Shown in pieces: positions 53,153 to 62,658 of a DNA stretch of 64,000 nucleotides; within the stretch, counting starts at the first letter, position 1, and each line of letters opens with the position of its first letter. The position numbers and the translations under genes were made by a program. The stretch covers positions 1,892,501-1,956,500 of the forward strand of contig NZ_CP010978.1 in the NCBI RefSeq assembly GCF_000271665.2, read 5' to 3'. The notes below the pieces were generated by a model, which did not search any database, was not told the DNA's origin, and saw nothing but the letters and a program-made list of their open reading frames with translations. The DNA is from Pelosinus fermentans JBW45 (GTDB lineage: Bacteria; Bacillota; Negativicutes; DSM-13327).

Positions 53153-54046
53153 ATGGATTTAATAATATATACATTAAATTCTTTTGCAAAAACAGAAGAT
53201 GGAGGAAATCCTGCAGGTGTTGTATTACAAGCAGATGGTCTTTCAGATGAAGAAATGTTAAGTATTGCACAGCAAGTTGGCTTTTCTGAGACAGCATTTG
53301 TGCAAGAGTCAGAGGAAGCAAATTATAAAGTACGTTTTTTTACTCCTAATTCTGAGGTGGATTTATGCGGTCACGCGACAATTGCAACGTTTACCTTGTT
53401 AAAAATTAAAAAAATTATTGGAGATGGAATTCTGTGCCAAGAAACAAAAGCGGGCATTTTAAATATTGAAGTTTATAATGATAAAATTTACATGAACCAA
53501 AATACCCCAGAGTATTTTAATATCATTGATAAAAATGAGATTGCAGATAGTTTAAATATTACTCAGAATGATTTTATTTCTCACTTGCCTGTTCAGATAG
53601 TTTCTACTGGGCTAAAAGATATAATGATTCCTATCAAAAGCTTGGATAGGTTATTAGCGATAAAACCAGATCTTGAAAAAATAACTGCTTTAAGCAAGAA
53701 GTATAATGTAAGTGGTTTTCATGTTTTTTCGTTAGAAACTAAATTTGATTCTACTGCACACTGTAGAAATTTTGCACCTCTTTATAATATAAATGAAGAG
53801 TCTGCTACGGGCACATCAAATGGAGCTTTAGCTTGTTATTTGTATAATTATGGGATTGTTAATAAAGAACAATCCTCTGAACTTATATTTGAACAGGGAT
53901 ATTCCATGCAGAAACCCTCTGAAATATTAGTTCGGCTAAAGATAGATAAAAATAAAATTTGCGAAGTAAAAGTTGGAGGAACGGCTATTATAAAGCAAGA
54001 ATTGTGCTTGGGCAAACCAATTTTTCCTTTATCTTTTATCCGATGA
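53153..54046 (+). CDS. PhzF family isomerase/epimerase
   Basis: A 297-residue protein of the diaminopimelate-epimerase-like PhzF fold. The catalytic region is FAKTEDGGNPAGVVLQAD (~12) and GFSETAFVQESEEANYKVRFFTPNSEVDLCGHATIA (hallmarks SETAFV, VDLCGHAT), and the second half has ESATGTSNGALACYLYNYG. GGAGG precedes the ATG. Substrate is unknown. The final residues SFIR and TAA lie in repeat copy C, so the original end is lost or altered. It sits between the ornithine operon and its activator; a role there is unproven. Confidence 0.88.
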   Translation: MDLIIYTLNSFAKTEDGGNPAGVVLQADGLSDEEMLSIAQQVGFSETAFVQESEEANYKVRFFTPNSEVDLCGHATIATFTLLKIKKIIGDGILCQETKAGILNIEVYNDKIYMNQNTPEYFNIIDKNEIADSLNITQNDFISHLPVQIVSTGLKDIMIPIKSLDRLLAIKPDLEKITALSKKYNVSGFHVFSLETKFDSTAHCRNFAPLYNINEESATGTSNGALACYLYNYGIVNKEQSSELIFEQGYSMQKPSEILVRLKIDKNKICEVKVGGTAIIKQELCLGKPIFPLSFIR

Positions 54047-54155
54047 CTAAACCGTTCTAAGACTCCCATTTTCTACAAGTGGGAGTCTTAGAACGGTTTA
54101 GTTCTTGGATAAGTGCGACTAAGATTCAGGTGGAGTTAAAACTCCATCTGAAACA
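54034..54155 (+). repeat. Dispersed two-hairpin repeat, copy C (best preserved)
   Basis: TTTTATCCGATGACTAAACC begins inside the PhzF gene and provides its stop. A perfect 22-bp inverted repeat follows (54047-54068 / 54080-54101), then GATAAGTGCGACTAA and a second hairpin TTCAGGTGGAGTT / AACTCCATCTGAA (54125-54152). It ends 4 bp before the activator's stop codon and may also serve as terminator for both convergent genes. Confidence 0.85.
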
Positions 54156-54158
54156 TCT

Positions 54159-55634
54159 TTATTTTAGGTTATATTTTTTAAGTTTGTACTGTAAAAGCTG
54201 GCGAGTAAGTCCTAAGGACTTTGCCGCCCATGTAATATTGCCGTTTGACTTGTTGAACGCGGCGCAGATTAGTTCTTTTTCGATGGTCTCTCGATGTTCG
54301 ATTAATTTTGTGGGTTCGGTACAATTTATATTGGCTGCATGCAAAGATTTTGATACCGTTAGTAGATTAGACAAGAATAATGCCGGTAGGTGGTGCATTT
54401 GTAGTTCCTGTTCTGTCGATACAAGGTTCATGGCTCCTTCGATTGCATGCTGAAGTTCTCGTATATTGCCTGGCCATGAATGCTGGTAAAAAGCGTCTAA
54501 CACTGTGGCTGAAACTTTCTTTATATCCAATTCCAAACTCTGATTATATTTTTCAATAAAGTGATCGATGTAAATTGGAATGTCCTCTTTATGTTCGCGC
54601 AGAGGGGGTATGTGAAGGGTTACAGTGCCAAGACGATAATAGAGATCTTCCCGTAGTTGTTTTTGGGCTATTGCATCAAAAGGATTCACGTTTATTGCGG
54701 AAATAACTCGGACATTAATAGCTATTTCATTTGTTGCTCCCACTCTGCGAATGGAGTATTCTTGGAGTACTCTCAATAGTTTAGCCTGTAGATTAATGTT
54801 CATGGAGTTAATTTCATCGAGGAGCAAAGTTCCACCTTGAGCTTGCTCAAAAAAACCCGGTCGGTCAAGGGCACCGGTGAATCCCCCTTTGGCAGTTCCG
54901 AAAAGCAATCCTTCTAGCAGATGTTCTGGCAGAGCCGCACAGTTTATTGCAACAAATGGACCTTGCTTGCGAAGGCTGGCATTATGAATGCTTTGTGCAA
55001 ACAACTCCTTTCCTGTTCCTGTTTCACCATACAATAGTATATTTGATGAGGAACGTGCCACCCGATTTGCTTGTACCTTCACGGTTTTTAATGTATCAGA
55101 GTTTCCAATGATATCAGAAAAAGTATAACGGGTGCGAAAAGGTTGTGCTACATTCAGCGCATTCTTCTGGGCAGATAGGTTTTGTTGCAAGTCAATGATT
55201 TTTTCGGCGAGCATCTGAATAAAGGTGATATCTTTGGCGATTTCCAGAGCTCCAACCAATTTATTGTTAAAGTATATCGGTGTAGTGCTGTTTACTGTGA
55301 TGACTCTTTTATTTTGAGCAGTAATATAAGTTTGCCGTCGGTCATTTAAAGGTCTCCCCAATTTTAACGCAGTAATGAGGGTACTGTCTTCTGCTTGCAG
55401 ATAAGGCATTGTGTTTAACAATTTCTTACCTAGTACATTGTTGACGTCTTCGCCTTCTAATTTTGCCATCATACTATTATATACAATTGTTGTCTCTTGC
55501 TTATCAATTACCTGAATACCTACATCTAAGCTATTTAAGATTGTTTCATATAATAATAATTTTTGTTCAGCGATTGCCAGCTGTTCTCTTAGTTGATGTT
55601 CTTGATCCATTACTAGCTCTTTGGATTTAGTCAT
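54159..55634 (-). CDS. RocR-like sigma-54-dependent activator with PAS domain
   Basis: A 491-residue enhancer-binding protein. The N-terminal PAS-type sensor (~25-140; ILNSLDVGIQVIDKQ, GALEIAKDIT) is followed by an AAA+ domain with Walker A GETGTGKE (~200), GGFTGA sigma-54 loop, Walker B GGTLLLDEINS and the arginine-finger region DLYYRL, then a Fis-type HTH (NGNITWAAKSLGLTRQLLQYK). The LFGTxKGGFTGALDRPGFFEQA stretch (hallmark GALDRPGFFEQ) is like B. subtilis RocR, which controls arginine/ornithine catabolism. ATG 55634 follows GGGGGAG. It is the likely activator of the two sigma-54 promoters of the ornithine cluster; the effector sensed by PAS is unknown. Confidence 0.88.
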   Translation of the reverse strand: MTKSKELVMDQEHQLREQLAIAEQKLLLYETILNSLDVGIQVIDKQETTIVYNSMMAKLEGEDVNNVLGKKLLNTMPYLQAEDSTLITALKLGRPLNDRRQTYITAQNKRVITVNSTTPIYFNNKLVGALEIAKDITFIQMLAEKIIDLQQNLSAQKNALNVAQPFRTRYTFSDIIGNSDTLKTVKVQANRVARSSSNILLYGETGTGKELFAQSIHNASLRKQGPFVAINCAALPEHLLEGLLFGTAKGGFTGALDRPGFFEQAQGGTLLLDEINSMNINLQAKLLRVLQEYSIRRVGATNEIAINVRVISAINVNPFDAIAQKQLREDLYYRLGTVTLHIPPLREHKEDIPIYIDHFIEKYNQSLELDIKKVSATVLDAFYQHSWPGNIRELQHAIEGAMNLVSTEQELQMHHLPALFLSNLLTVSKSLHAANINCTEPTKLIEHRETIEKELICAAFNKSNGNITWAAKSLGLTRQLLQYKLKKYNLK

Positions 55635-55742
55635 ATTTTGCTCCCCCATTTAAAGGTATCATATTTTCAATATTCTGCATTTTATAAAAAATTCCTATCT
55701 ACCAGACATTGGTAATCAAATTATATTTTGAATATTCCCCGT

Positions 55743-55865
55743 ATAAATGTTTTGGCCATGGGGGCAGGAAAGAAGGCGGCAGCAGCCATTAACAGCTACC
55801 TGCAAGAAAAGAAAACAAGAAAAAAAAATTCAGGTGGAATTCAAAATCCATCTGAAGTTAAGTAG
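55743..55865 (+). pseudogene. Fossil 3' end of an nfnB/gltD-like gene
   Basis: The frame reads INVLAMGAGKKAAAAINSYL then QEKKTRKKN, nearly identical to the nfnB C-terminus at 39723 (VILAMGAGKKAAAAIDSYL then QDKKAK) but with many synonymous differences. The homologous part starts abruptly with no upstream gene. After KKN the frame runs into repeat copy D and stops at 55863-55865. Confidence 0.8.
55829..55858 (+). repeat. Dispersed repeat, copy D (second hairpin only)
   Basis: TTCAGGTGGAATT..AATCCATCTGAAG, matching the right-hand hairpin of copies A-C. It begins exactly where the nfnB-like coding match ends. Confidence 0.65.
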
Positions 55866-55935
55866 ATTATAGAGATCTTCTTAACTTCCAGTTGTAGAAA
55901 GAGAGTTTAGGGTGGCTGATGATCGAATAAAATAG

Positions 55936-55964
55936 TTGACAATTATAGCATTATAGTATATCAT
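55936..55964 (+). promoter_or_regulatory. Promoter of tRNA-Lys
   Basis: TTGACA (55936-55941), 17 bp, TATCAT (55959-55964). Confidence 0.6.
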
Positions 55965-55987
55965 ATAAATGTTGCTGAAATTAATAC

Positions 55988-56063
<76 letters not shown>

Positions 56064-56071
56064 GTAAATTA

Positions 56072-56106
56072 TAGCCTTCGCAGACTTAGTTCTGGAAGGC
56101 TTTTTT
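56072..56106 (+). terminator. Terminator after tRNA-Lys
   Basis: AGCCTTC pairs with GAAGGCT, followed by TTTTT. Confidence 0.8.
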
Positions 56107-56138
56107 GTTTCTACAACAACCCTACAACAATGCCATAG

Positions 56139-56188
56139 AAAAAGCCCGTGAATATCGCCTCTTTGGAGGATAAATTCACGGGCTTTTT
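56139..56188. terminator. Second, bidirectional terminator
   Basis: AAAAGCCCGTGAAT (from 56139) pairs with ATTCACGGGCTTTT (to 56188) around a ~20-nt loop, with A and T runs. Between the two terminators is the direct repeat CTACAACAACCCTACAACAA, of a kind sometimes seen beside tRNA-integrated elements; no integrase is in the window. Confidence 0.75.
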
Positions 56189-56274
56189 TATTGTTGTTCG
56201 CCTCACAAAGGCAGTCATTCCTTGATGACCGATTGCCATTGGCAGGTTAATCGCACGTCTAACCTCTGCTTGTC

Positions 56275-57477
56275 TTAATTAGGGCTTTGTTTGGGCTCGT
56301 CTATTGGGAAAATGTATCGGCTTCGCCCGGCACCAAGACCGGCATATAGAAGAAGTAACGTGATAATTAGCCATACGACAATAGAAGAAGCCCAGGTTTG
56401 CGTGTAATCAAATAGATAACCAATTATAATCGGACCTGCGGCCGCTAACAAATAGCCCACAGACTGAGCCATTCCCGATAACTCTGCAGCTTGGGCGCCA
56501 TTGCTGCTGCGTAGCCCGATAAAAGTAAATGCTAAGCTGATGCAGGCACCTCCGCCAACTCCCATCAAGGCAACTGATGTAGTGAGCAGTAGTATATTTT
56601 TACTCAGCAGAAGTCCAAGCAGTCCCATAAAATAGACCAGGCAGAAAATTGCCGTAATACCACGTTGGTCGTTGAGGCGATCAGCTAATATTGGTACGAT
56701 AAAAGAGGCAGGGATGGCAATGATCTGGAAAAAAGACAGTAGCCAGCCGGCAGTTGCCATACTTAAGCCATGGCTTTGGAGAACTGCAGGAAACCAGGCA
56801 ATGAAACAATAAAAAAGAAATGACTGCAGCCCCATAAAGAAGGCCACTTGCCAGGCCAGAGAAGAATGCCAAACAGCGTTAGCGGTGGAAGCTGGTCTTG
56901 CGACTTTCACTGCTCTTTCGCGATGATAAAGTTGAGGCAGCCAAAAGATGATGGCTGCTACAGCAACCAAGATCCATACCAGCAGGGACTGACGCCATCC
57001 CCAGTGGAGATCGTTGGCAAGCGGCACGCTCATGCCAGATGAAATTCCCGCCGAGAGAGACATGGCAATTGAAAAAATACTAGTCATTAACCCCACTTTT
57101 TCGGGGAATTTTTGTTTTATAATACTGGGGATTAGAACATTCCCGACCACAATTCCCATACCAATCAGAAATGTTCCGGCGAACAAGGCGGCACTTCCTC
57201 CTGCAGAGCGCAGTAGTATGCCGGCAATTAATACAATAAGGCCAAGAAATATGGCAAGTTCATTGCCTATTTTGGTGCCTAATTTAGAAGAAAGCAGCGA
57301 AAGTCCGGCAAAGGTAAGCAATGGCAGTGTCGTAAGGAAGCCAGTCATACCGTTTGAAATACCAAGATCAGACCGTATATCGCTAACGAGCGGTCCTACT
57401 GCTGTCAGCGGAGTTCTTAAATTAGAAGCAATAAAGATAATTCCTAAAACAAGTAATACATTCTTGTGTTTTAGCAT
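56275..57477 (-). CDS. MFS transporter, CynX/NimT type
   Basis: A 400-residue, twelve-helix major-facilitator protein. LGIIFIASNLRTPLTAVGPLVSDIR (hallmark SNLRTPLTAVGPL) at the N-terminus, GNVLIPSIIKQKFPEKVGLMTSIFS (hallmark GNVLIPSIIKQ, ~112) and the GAQAAELSGMAQSVGYLLAAAGP stretch (~330) are typical of the cyanate/nitroimidazole (CynX/NimT) group. The substrate is not known. No cyanase is nearby. The 280 bp upstream (57478-57759) have no supported gene. Confidence 0.9.
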   Translation of the reverse strand: MLKHKNVLLVLGIIFIASNLRTPLTAVGPLVSDIRSDLGISNGMTGFLTTLPLLTFAGLSLLSSKLGTKIGNELAIFLGLIVLIAGILLRSAGGSAALFAGTFLIGMGIVVGNVLIPSIIKQKFPEKVGLMTSIFSIAMSLSAGISSGMSVPLANDLHWGWRQSLLVWILVAVAAIIFWLPQLYHRERAVKVARPASTANAVWHSSLAWQVAFFMGLQSFLFYCFIAWFPAVLQSHGLSMATAGWLLSFFQIIAIPASFIVPILADRLNDQRGITAIFCLVYFMGLLGLLLSKNILLLTTSVALMGVGGGACISLAFTFIGLRSSNGAQAAELSGMAQSVGYLLAAAGPIIIGYLFDYTQTWASSIVVWLIITLLLLYAGLGAGRSRYIFPIDEPKQSPN

Positions 57478-57759
57478 GGGTGTACAGTGTCCTTTCAGTG
57501 CTCAATATTCTTAATTGATTACAAATCATGATTGAATTATAGATGACGTGATTGATAGATAAAAATGGAAAATACTATGCCGGCCGCATACCACCATGGA
57601 GATACACTGTCGAGCCATTCCAACATGCTTGACACCGCCTTTACGGTCGCCATCGTCCGACTGATGGGAACAGTTATACTTGTGGCTCTAATAGCCCAGA
57701 CCATCCATACATGTTTTTTTCACATTGTTCATGCACTGGCAGCATATCTCCTTAGTGGT

Positions 57760-59055
57760 TTATTCGCTGCCTATCGCCTTGTCGAGTCGGGCTTTGCTGA
57801 TGTTATAGTCAAATAATGAGTTAGTATAGTTGGTTTTTGCCTGGTTTAGTGCCAGTTCGGCATCCATAACATCTAAATTGGTACCGACACCAGCACTATA
57901 AGCTCTTTGCGCAATAGCAAAATTCACACTGGCTTCTTCAACAGCTACCTTGTTGGTGCTTATTCGTTTTTCTGCTTCCATCATACTCAAATAAGCATCG
58001 CTGATTTCCAAGGAAATGTTATCCTGTGTTTGTTGCGCTTGTTTTCGTGTGGCTAACTCACCTGATTGTGCCTGCCTGATTTTGGCTTTGGTATTGCCGG
58101 AGTCAAATAGGTTAAATTGGGTTACCAACATAGCGGTCCAATCTCTGTTCGCCGTGCCTGCAAAGTCGTCATTATCCCAGGCCATGGTCCCGGTCAGTAT
58201 AACCTTGGGATGTTGCCCGCTTTGGGCAATTTTGATTTGTGCTTCTTCTATTTTAATATTCGCCTGCTGTTGAGCCATCTCCGGACGATGCGTCAATCCA
58301 TAGGCGGTAACGTCGTCAAGAGCCAAAGCATATTCTTGATAGATAAGCGGTTCTGTCAGCGTAATTTCGCTGCGAAGGGGTAAACCCATCGTTTTATTTA
58401 GGCTGTAGACGGCTAAATCATAATTGTTTTGCGCTTTTACTAAATCGTTTTCCCCATTTGCCAGCCGGACCTTGGTTTGCAGTACGTCATGCCAGGGTGC
58501 CACGCCGGTATCGTACATTTTCCGGACACGAGTAAGATGAGCGCTAAAATCATTCACCGTTTGTTTGGCAATTTCTAATAGGGTCTGGTTTTGCAGCATA
58601 TTATAATAACCTGTACTGGCCTCTAACTTGAGATGCTGTTTGGTGGCTGCGATTTCAAGCTGAGACACCCTGTGACTGAGTTTCGCTTGTTCAATTGCGT
58701 TTTCCGCTTTGCCGCCAGTGTAGAGCGGGAGGCTGGCAGTTATTTGGTTGCTGAAATAGTTATAGGGGGAGACAGCTGCCGAAGAGGGTGACCAGGTGGG
58801 GGGAGAATTGGAACGCATATCCGTATGGGTATAATCAATGGATACAGCTTTATTGGTCTGAGCCTCTCTCAGCGCCCAGACGGTCTGGTCTGTGCGCGCT
58901 TCTACAATCTGCAATGCCGGATTATTCTTATAAGTCAGAGCAATACTGGCATCAAGCGAGAGTTCTAACGGCGCTGCCAGGGCAGTTTGACAAAATAGAG
59001 TGGACGCAAGAATTGGTACGAAGAGCGTTTTTATACAAAAATAGGATGTTTTCAC
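57760..59055 (-). CDS. TolC-family outer-membrane efflux protein
   Basis: A 431-residue protein with an N-terminal signal peptide (KTSYFCIKTLFVPILASTLF then CQTALA-A) and two OEP repeats of long coiled-coil helices (ITASLPLYTGGKAENAIEQAK; LVTQFNLFDSGNTKAKIRQAQ). The start is GTG 59055 with AAAGGAG 8-9 nt upstream; the longer open frame adds residues without signal character. TolC proteins form the outer-membrane channel of tripartite pumps, so the host has an outer membrane. Together with the RND and MFP genes just upstream it completes the pump. Confidence 0.93.
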   Translation of the reverse strand: MKTSYFCIKTLFVPILASTLFCQTALAAPLELSLDASIALTYKNNPALQIVEARTDQTVWALREAQTNKAVSIDYTHTDMRSNSPPTWSPSSAAVSPYNYFSNQITASLPLYTGGKAENAIEQAKLSHRVSQLEIAATKQHLKLEASTGYYNMLQNQTLLEIAKQTVNDFSAHLTRVRKMYDTGVAPWHDVLQTKVRLANGENDLVKAQNNYDLAVYSLNKTMGLPLRSEITLTEPLIYQEYALALDDVTAYGLTHRPEMAQQQANIKIEEAQIKIAQSGQHPKVILTGTMAWDNDDFAGTANRDWTAMLVTQFNLFDSGNTKAKIRQAQSGELATRKQAQQTQDNISLEISDAYLSMMEAEKRISTNKVAVEEASVNFAIAQRAYSAGVGTNLDVMDAELALNQAKTNYTNSLFDYNISKARLDKAIGSE

Positions 59056-59217
59056 AGTTGTCTCCTTTCGATTGGAATATTTTAATTTTATATTGCTATG
59101 CCAAAGATCTTTTATGCAAAGCAGCAGAGTGACAGGGGAATGCAGTAAGCTAAACAAATGTCTGTCATTACGCTGCATTCGCCGCTGTCAGCTAATCATA
59201 AAAAGACTGCCGCGGTT

Positions 59218-59457
59218 TTAGTTGAGATAAAAATTATTTGCTTTAGCAAAGTTTACTGGATCTGTAGATGCGTTTGGCGGGATTTTGGATCCCTTGACTT
59301 GGTCATATAAAGGGACTTGCTGCGATAAAACTGATACGTAAAGAATCCCGATTTCGGCAGCAAAGGAACGGGCTAACGCTACTGCATGAGACAATGCCTT
59401 GCGTGAATGGACAGAACCGTCTACGGGGACTAAAATTTTTTTATACAAAACCTCCAT
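59218..59457 (-). pseudogene. Truncated universal stress protein (N-terminal half only)
   Basis: 79 residues. YKKILVPVDGSVHSRKALSHAVALARSFAAEIGILYVSV is the first half of a UspA fold with the Asp/Gly nucleotide residues. The sequence then ends in NFAKANNFYLN and a stop, lacking the G-2X-G-9X-G-S half. ATG 59457 has AAGGAG 9 nt upstream, so it may still be translated. It lies between the RND pump and tolC genes, in the same direction. No continuing Usp frame is found downstream. Confidence 0.7.
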
Positions 59458-59538
59458 GATAAGCAACTCCTTATTAAATGTATCGGTGACCTAACAAACT
59501 AGAGGAATTCGCTGGCTTCCAGCGCAATTTGCTCCATG

Positions 59539-62500
59539 TTACTGAGACATTGACTTTCCTTCATCATTTAAGGAATTATTTTTTGTACCGGCATCTGGTT
59601 GTGCCTTATACCAGGCAGCATACATAACCGGCAGCACCAGCAAAGTCAAGATGGTTGCTCCCAGTAAACCGCCGCCGATGGCAATCGCCATGGAGCCCCA
59701 CAAAGTACTGGATATCAGCGGAATCATGCCTAGTATAGCGGCTGCGGCTGTTAGCAAAATAGGGCGAAAGCGGCTGATTGTCGCTTCCACAATAGCGTCC
59801 CATAGCGAGTCGCCGGCCACCAGATATTGTTCAATCTGGTCCATCAATATAACGGCATTGCGCATAATAATACCGAACAAGGCCAGAATTCCCAATTGGA
59901 CCACAAATCCCATAGGACTTCCGGTGAGGAGGAGACTGATGGATACACCGATAATACCAAGCGGCGCTGTTAAGAGGGTTAACAGCATTTTCGGTATACT
60001 TTGCAGCTGCGTCATGAGCAGAATCATAATTACAATCATCATGGCTGGGATGGGTTCCGCCAGGAACTTGCTGCTCTTAATGCTGCGTTCCGTTGCACCG
60101 TCAAATTCAATGAAATAGCCGGCTGGCAGACTGATTCTGAGTTCCTGGAGGCTGCCGTAAACTTGCTTGGTCACGTCCGAGCCGGTAAGTTTAGACGTGG
60201 GATTCAGTTCCGCCTGTACCATAATCATGGGTAGCAGGTCGCGCCGGTAAATTAAGCCTTCTTCGGCGTCATAACGGATGGTGGCGATTTGGTCAAGCGG
60301 GACATATTTGCCGTTGCCGATATGGATGTTGAGGTCTTTTATCCGTTCCGGGTTATTACGGTCCTCTTCCGCAAAACGGAGAACCATGCTGACGGTTTTA
60401 TCATGCTCACGAAATTCGGCAATAGGTGCTCCAGACAACTGGGTTTGGAGGGATGCAGCCAATTCATGGGAACTGAGTCCGAGAGCTTTTGCTTTTGCCT
60501 GGTCAATCTCCAAGTGGAGCACTTTGCTTTTCTCATTCCAGTTGAGGTTTACGTTTTGTGTAGCCGGATGGGCAGCCATGACGGTGCGGACTTGTTCAGC
60601 GATTTCACGAACTTTTTCATGGTCAGGGCCTTTTATCCGCAGCATCACCGGATAATCGGGTCCCGTTCCGGTGAATAATAACTTTATATGCCCCCGAACA
60701 CCTGTAAATTCGGTGTTCAATAATTGCTCGGCTTTTTGGGCCAGTGTATTACGGGCTTGAACATCCTTGGCCACTACAATGAATTCAGCGAAATTCGATT
60801 TATTGAAGGTTGGTTCAAAACTGAGCACAAAGCGGGGAGCTCCTTCACCTACATGATAGGTGTAATAGGAAATATTCGGGTCGCCGTCCAATTCTTTAGC
60901 AAACTGACGGGCCACTTCCTCGGTGTTGGTCAGGGAAGCTCCTTCCTGTAATTTGAGCTGGATGACGAGTTCAGGACGGCTGGAAGCAGGAAAAAATTCC
61001 TGTTTGACCAATCCCAAAAGAAAGATAGAGCCGATAAATGCGGCGGCAGTAGCTGTTAGTACGGTTTTGCGGTGACGCATGCACCATAGTAACAAGCGTT
61101 TAAATCGCCGATAAAACGGGGTGTCATAAAGGTCATGGTGCGCATTGCTTTCACCGGTTGTTTGCTGGGCCGGTTTTATTTTAATAAACAGGTACCCGAG
61201 CAAAGGCGTGACTGCTCCGGCAACCAGCCAGGAAGCAATGAGGGCGAAGAATATAACCCAAAAGAGAGTGACGCAAAAGTCAGCGGCAAGCCCTTTGGAA
61301 AAACCGATAGGAATAAAGCCCGCGCAGGTTATTAACGCGCCGGTCAAACGGGGATAGGCGGTAGAGGTATAGGAAAAACAAGCAGCGTCAAAGCGGCTCC
61401 AGCCTTGCTCCAGCTTGACGATCATCATTTCAGTGGCGATGATGGCATCATCGACCAACAAGCCTAGCGCAATGATGAGAGCCCCCAGCGATATGCTCTG
61501 CAGGGCGATGCCTGTCAGGTACATTAAGGTAAAGGTAATGGCAATGACCAAAGGAATGGTTAGGGCCACGACCACGCCGGACCGCATACCCAGACTGGCA
61601 AAGCTTACGATTAAGACGATGACGATTGCTTCGACCAGGGATTCAACAAATTCGCCGATGGAGGATTCCACAACCTTCGGCTGATTGACAGTTTGATTGA
61701 TTTCCAGCCCGGCCGGCAGTTCTTGTTTTATTTGGGAGAGAGTACTATCAAGATTTTTACCCAGTGTCAGAATGTTGCCGCCGGGTTCCATCGCCAGCGA
61801 AATGCCGACGGCCAGCTGACCGTTATAGAACATTTTCGGGTTGGATGGTTCGGCATAGGCGCGAGTCACCTTGGCTATGTCTCCCAGACGGAAGGTGCGG
61901 CCACCAGCCTGAATGGGCGTAGTGCGGATGTCTTCCAGATTTTCAAACATCCCGGTAATTCGTAAGTAAGCATTGTCCGATACCGTTTCCAGCATGCCGG
62001 CGGCGGCCATGGCATTTTGCTCCTTTAAGGCGGCTGTAATTACGGACGGATCAAGACCTAAACGGGCCAGTTTGCTATTTTCGATTTCAATATAGATTTT
62101 TTCGGTTTGCACCCCCAGGAGCTGGACTTTGCTTACGCTGGGAACGCTTAAGAGAACGCGGCGGATTTTTTCGGCTCTTTCCCGCATTTCCTCGTAGGTA
62201 TACCCATCGCCGGTCAGCGTATAGATCACGCCATATACTTCATCGAACCGATCATTGAAGCTGGGTTGTGAAACGCCTTCCGGGAAGGTTCCTTTGATAT
62301 CATTCACCATATTGCGGGCTTCCACCCATCTGGCCCGAAGCTCCTTGGCGGGCACCTGATCTTTGAGATTGACGTAGATCACCGTATATCCCGGTGTAGA
62401 GTAACTTTTCAGATAGTCAAGCCCAGGAAGGTCCTGCAGTTTCTTTTCAATTTTATCCGTAACCTGCTCTTCCATCTGGCTGGCGGTGGCTCCTGACCAG

Positions 62501-62658
62501 GCAACGCTGACAATCATTTGTTTAATGGCAAAATCCGGGTCTTCCATGCGTCCCACATTCTGATAGGAGAAGAGGCCGGCCACAAAAAAGAGGATGATAA
62601 AGAAATAAATGAATTGTTTGTGGTTTAATGACCAGGCGGTAAGGTTAAAATGGCTCAT
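59539..62658 (-). CDS. RND efflux pump, AcrB/HAE-1-like
   Basis: A 1039-residue inner-membrane proton-driven exporter. FFIILFFVAGLFSYQNVGRMEDPDFAIKQMIV at the N-terminus (hallmark GRMEDPDF) is common in the Firmicutes/Geobacter-type RND branch. GLLVDDAIIATEMM (~400) carries the proton-relay Asp pair, and two large periplasmic loops and twelve helices fit the family. It overlaps the MFP gene by 4 bp. The substrate could be drugs, solvents or metals; no metal-specific motif was recognised. Confidence 0.94.
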   Translation of the reverse strand: MSHFNLTAWSLNHKQFIYFFIILFFVAGLFSYQNVGRMEDPDFAIKQMIVSVAWSGATASQMEEQVTDKIEKKLQDLPGLDYLKSYSTPGYTVIYVNLKDQVPAKELRARWVEARNMVNDIKGTFPEGVSQPSFNDRFDEVYGVIYTLTGDGYTYEEMRERAEKIRRVLLSVPSVSKVQLLGVQTEKIYIEIENSKLARLGLDPSVITAALKEQNAMAAAGMLETVSDNAYLRITGMFENLEDIRTTPIQAGGRTFRLGDIAKVTRAYAEPSNPKMFYNGQLAVGISLAMEPGGNILTLGKNLDSTLSQIKQELPAGLEINQTVNQPKVVESSIGEFVESLVEAIVIVLIVSFASLGMRSGVVVALTIPLVIAITFTLMYLTGIALQSISLGALIIALGLLVDDAIIATEMMIVKLEQGWSRFDAACFSYTSTAYPRLTGALITCAGFIPIGFSKGLAADFCVTLFWVIFFALIASWLVAGAVTPLLGYLFIKIKPAQQTTGESNAHHDLYDTPFYRRFKRLLLWCMRHRKTVLTATAAAFIGSIFLLGLVKQEFFPASSRPELVIQLKLQEGASLTNTEEVARQFAKELDGDPNISYYTYHVGEGAPRFVLSFEPTFNKSNFAEFIVVAKDVQARNTLAQKAEQLLNTEFTGVRGHIKLLFTGTGPDYPVMLRIKGPDHEKVREIAEQVRTVMAAHPATQNVNLNWNEKSKVLHLEIDQAKAKALGLSSHELAASLQTQLSGAPIAEFREHDKTVSMVLRFAEEDRNNPERIKDLNIHIGNGKYVPLDQIATIRYDAEEGLIYRRDLLPMIMVQAELNPTSKLTGSDVTKQVYGSLQELRISLPAGYFIEFDGATERSIKSSKFLAEPIPAMMIVIMILLMTQLQSIPKMLLTLLTAPLGIIGVSISLLLTGSPMGFVVQLGILALFGIIMRNAVILMDQIEQYLVAGDSLWDAIVEATISRFRPILLTAAAAILGMIPLISSTLWGSMAIAIGGGLLGATILTLLVLPVMYAAWYKAQPDAGTKNNSLNDEGKSMSQ

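Noticed and set aside
56100-56140. Integrated element boundary at tRNA-Lys
   Set aside because: There is a CTACAACA direct repeat, but no integrase, no duplicated tRNA end and no mobile genes were seen nearby.
57565-57816. An 83-codon plus-strand open frame overlapping the end of tolC
   Set aside because: No ribosome site, antisense overlap with tolC and no recognisable family. Left unannotated, though a decayed gene in 57478-57759 is possible.
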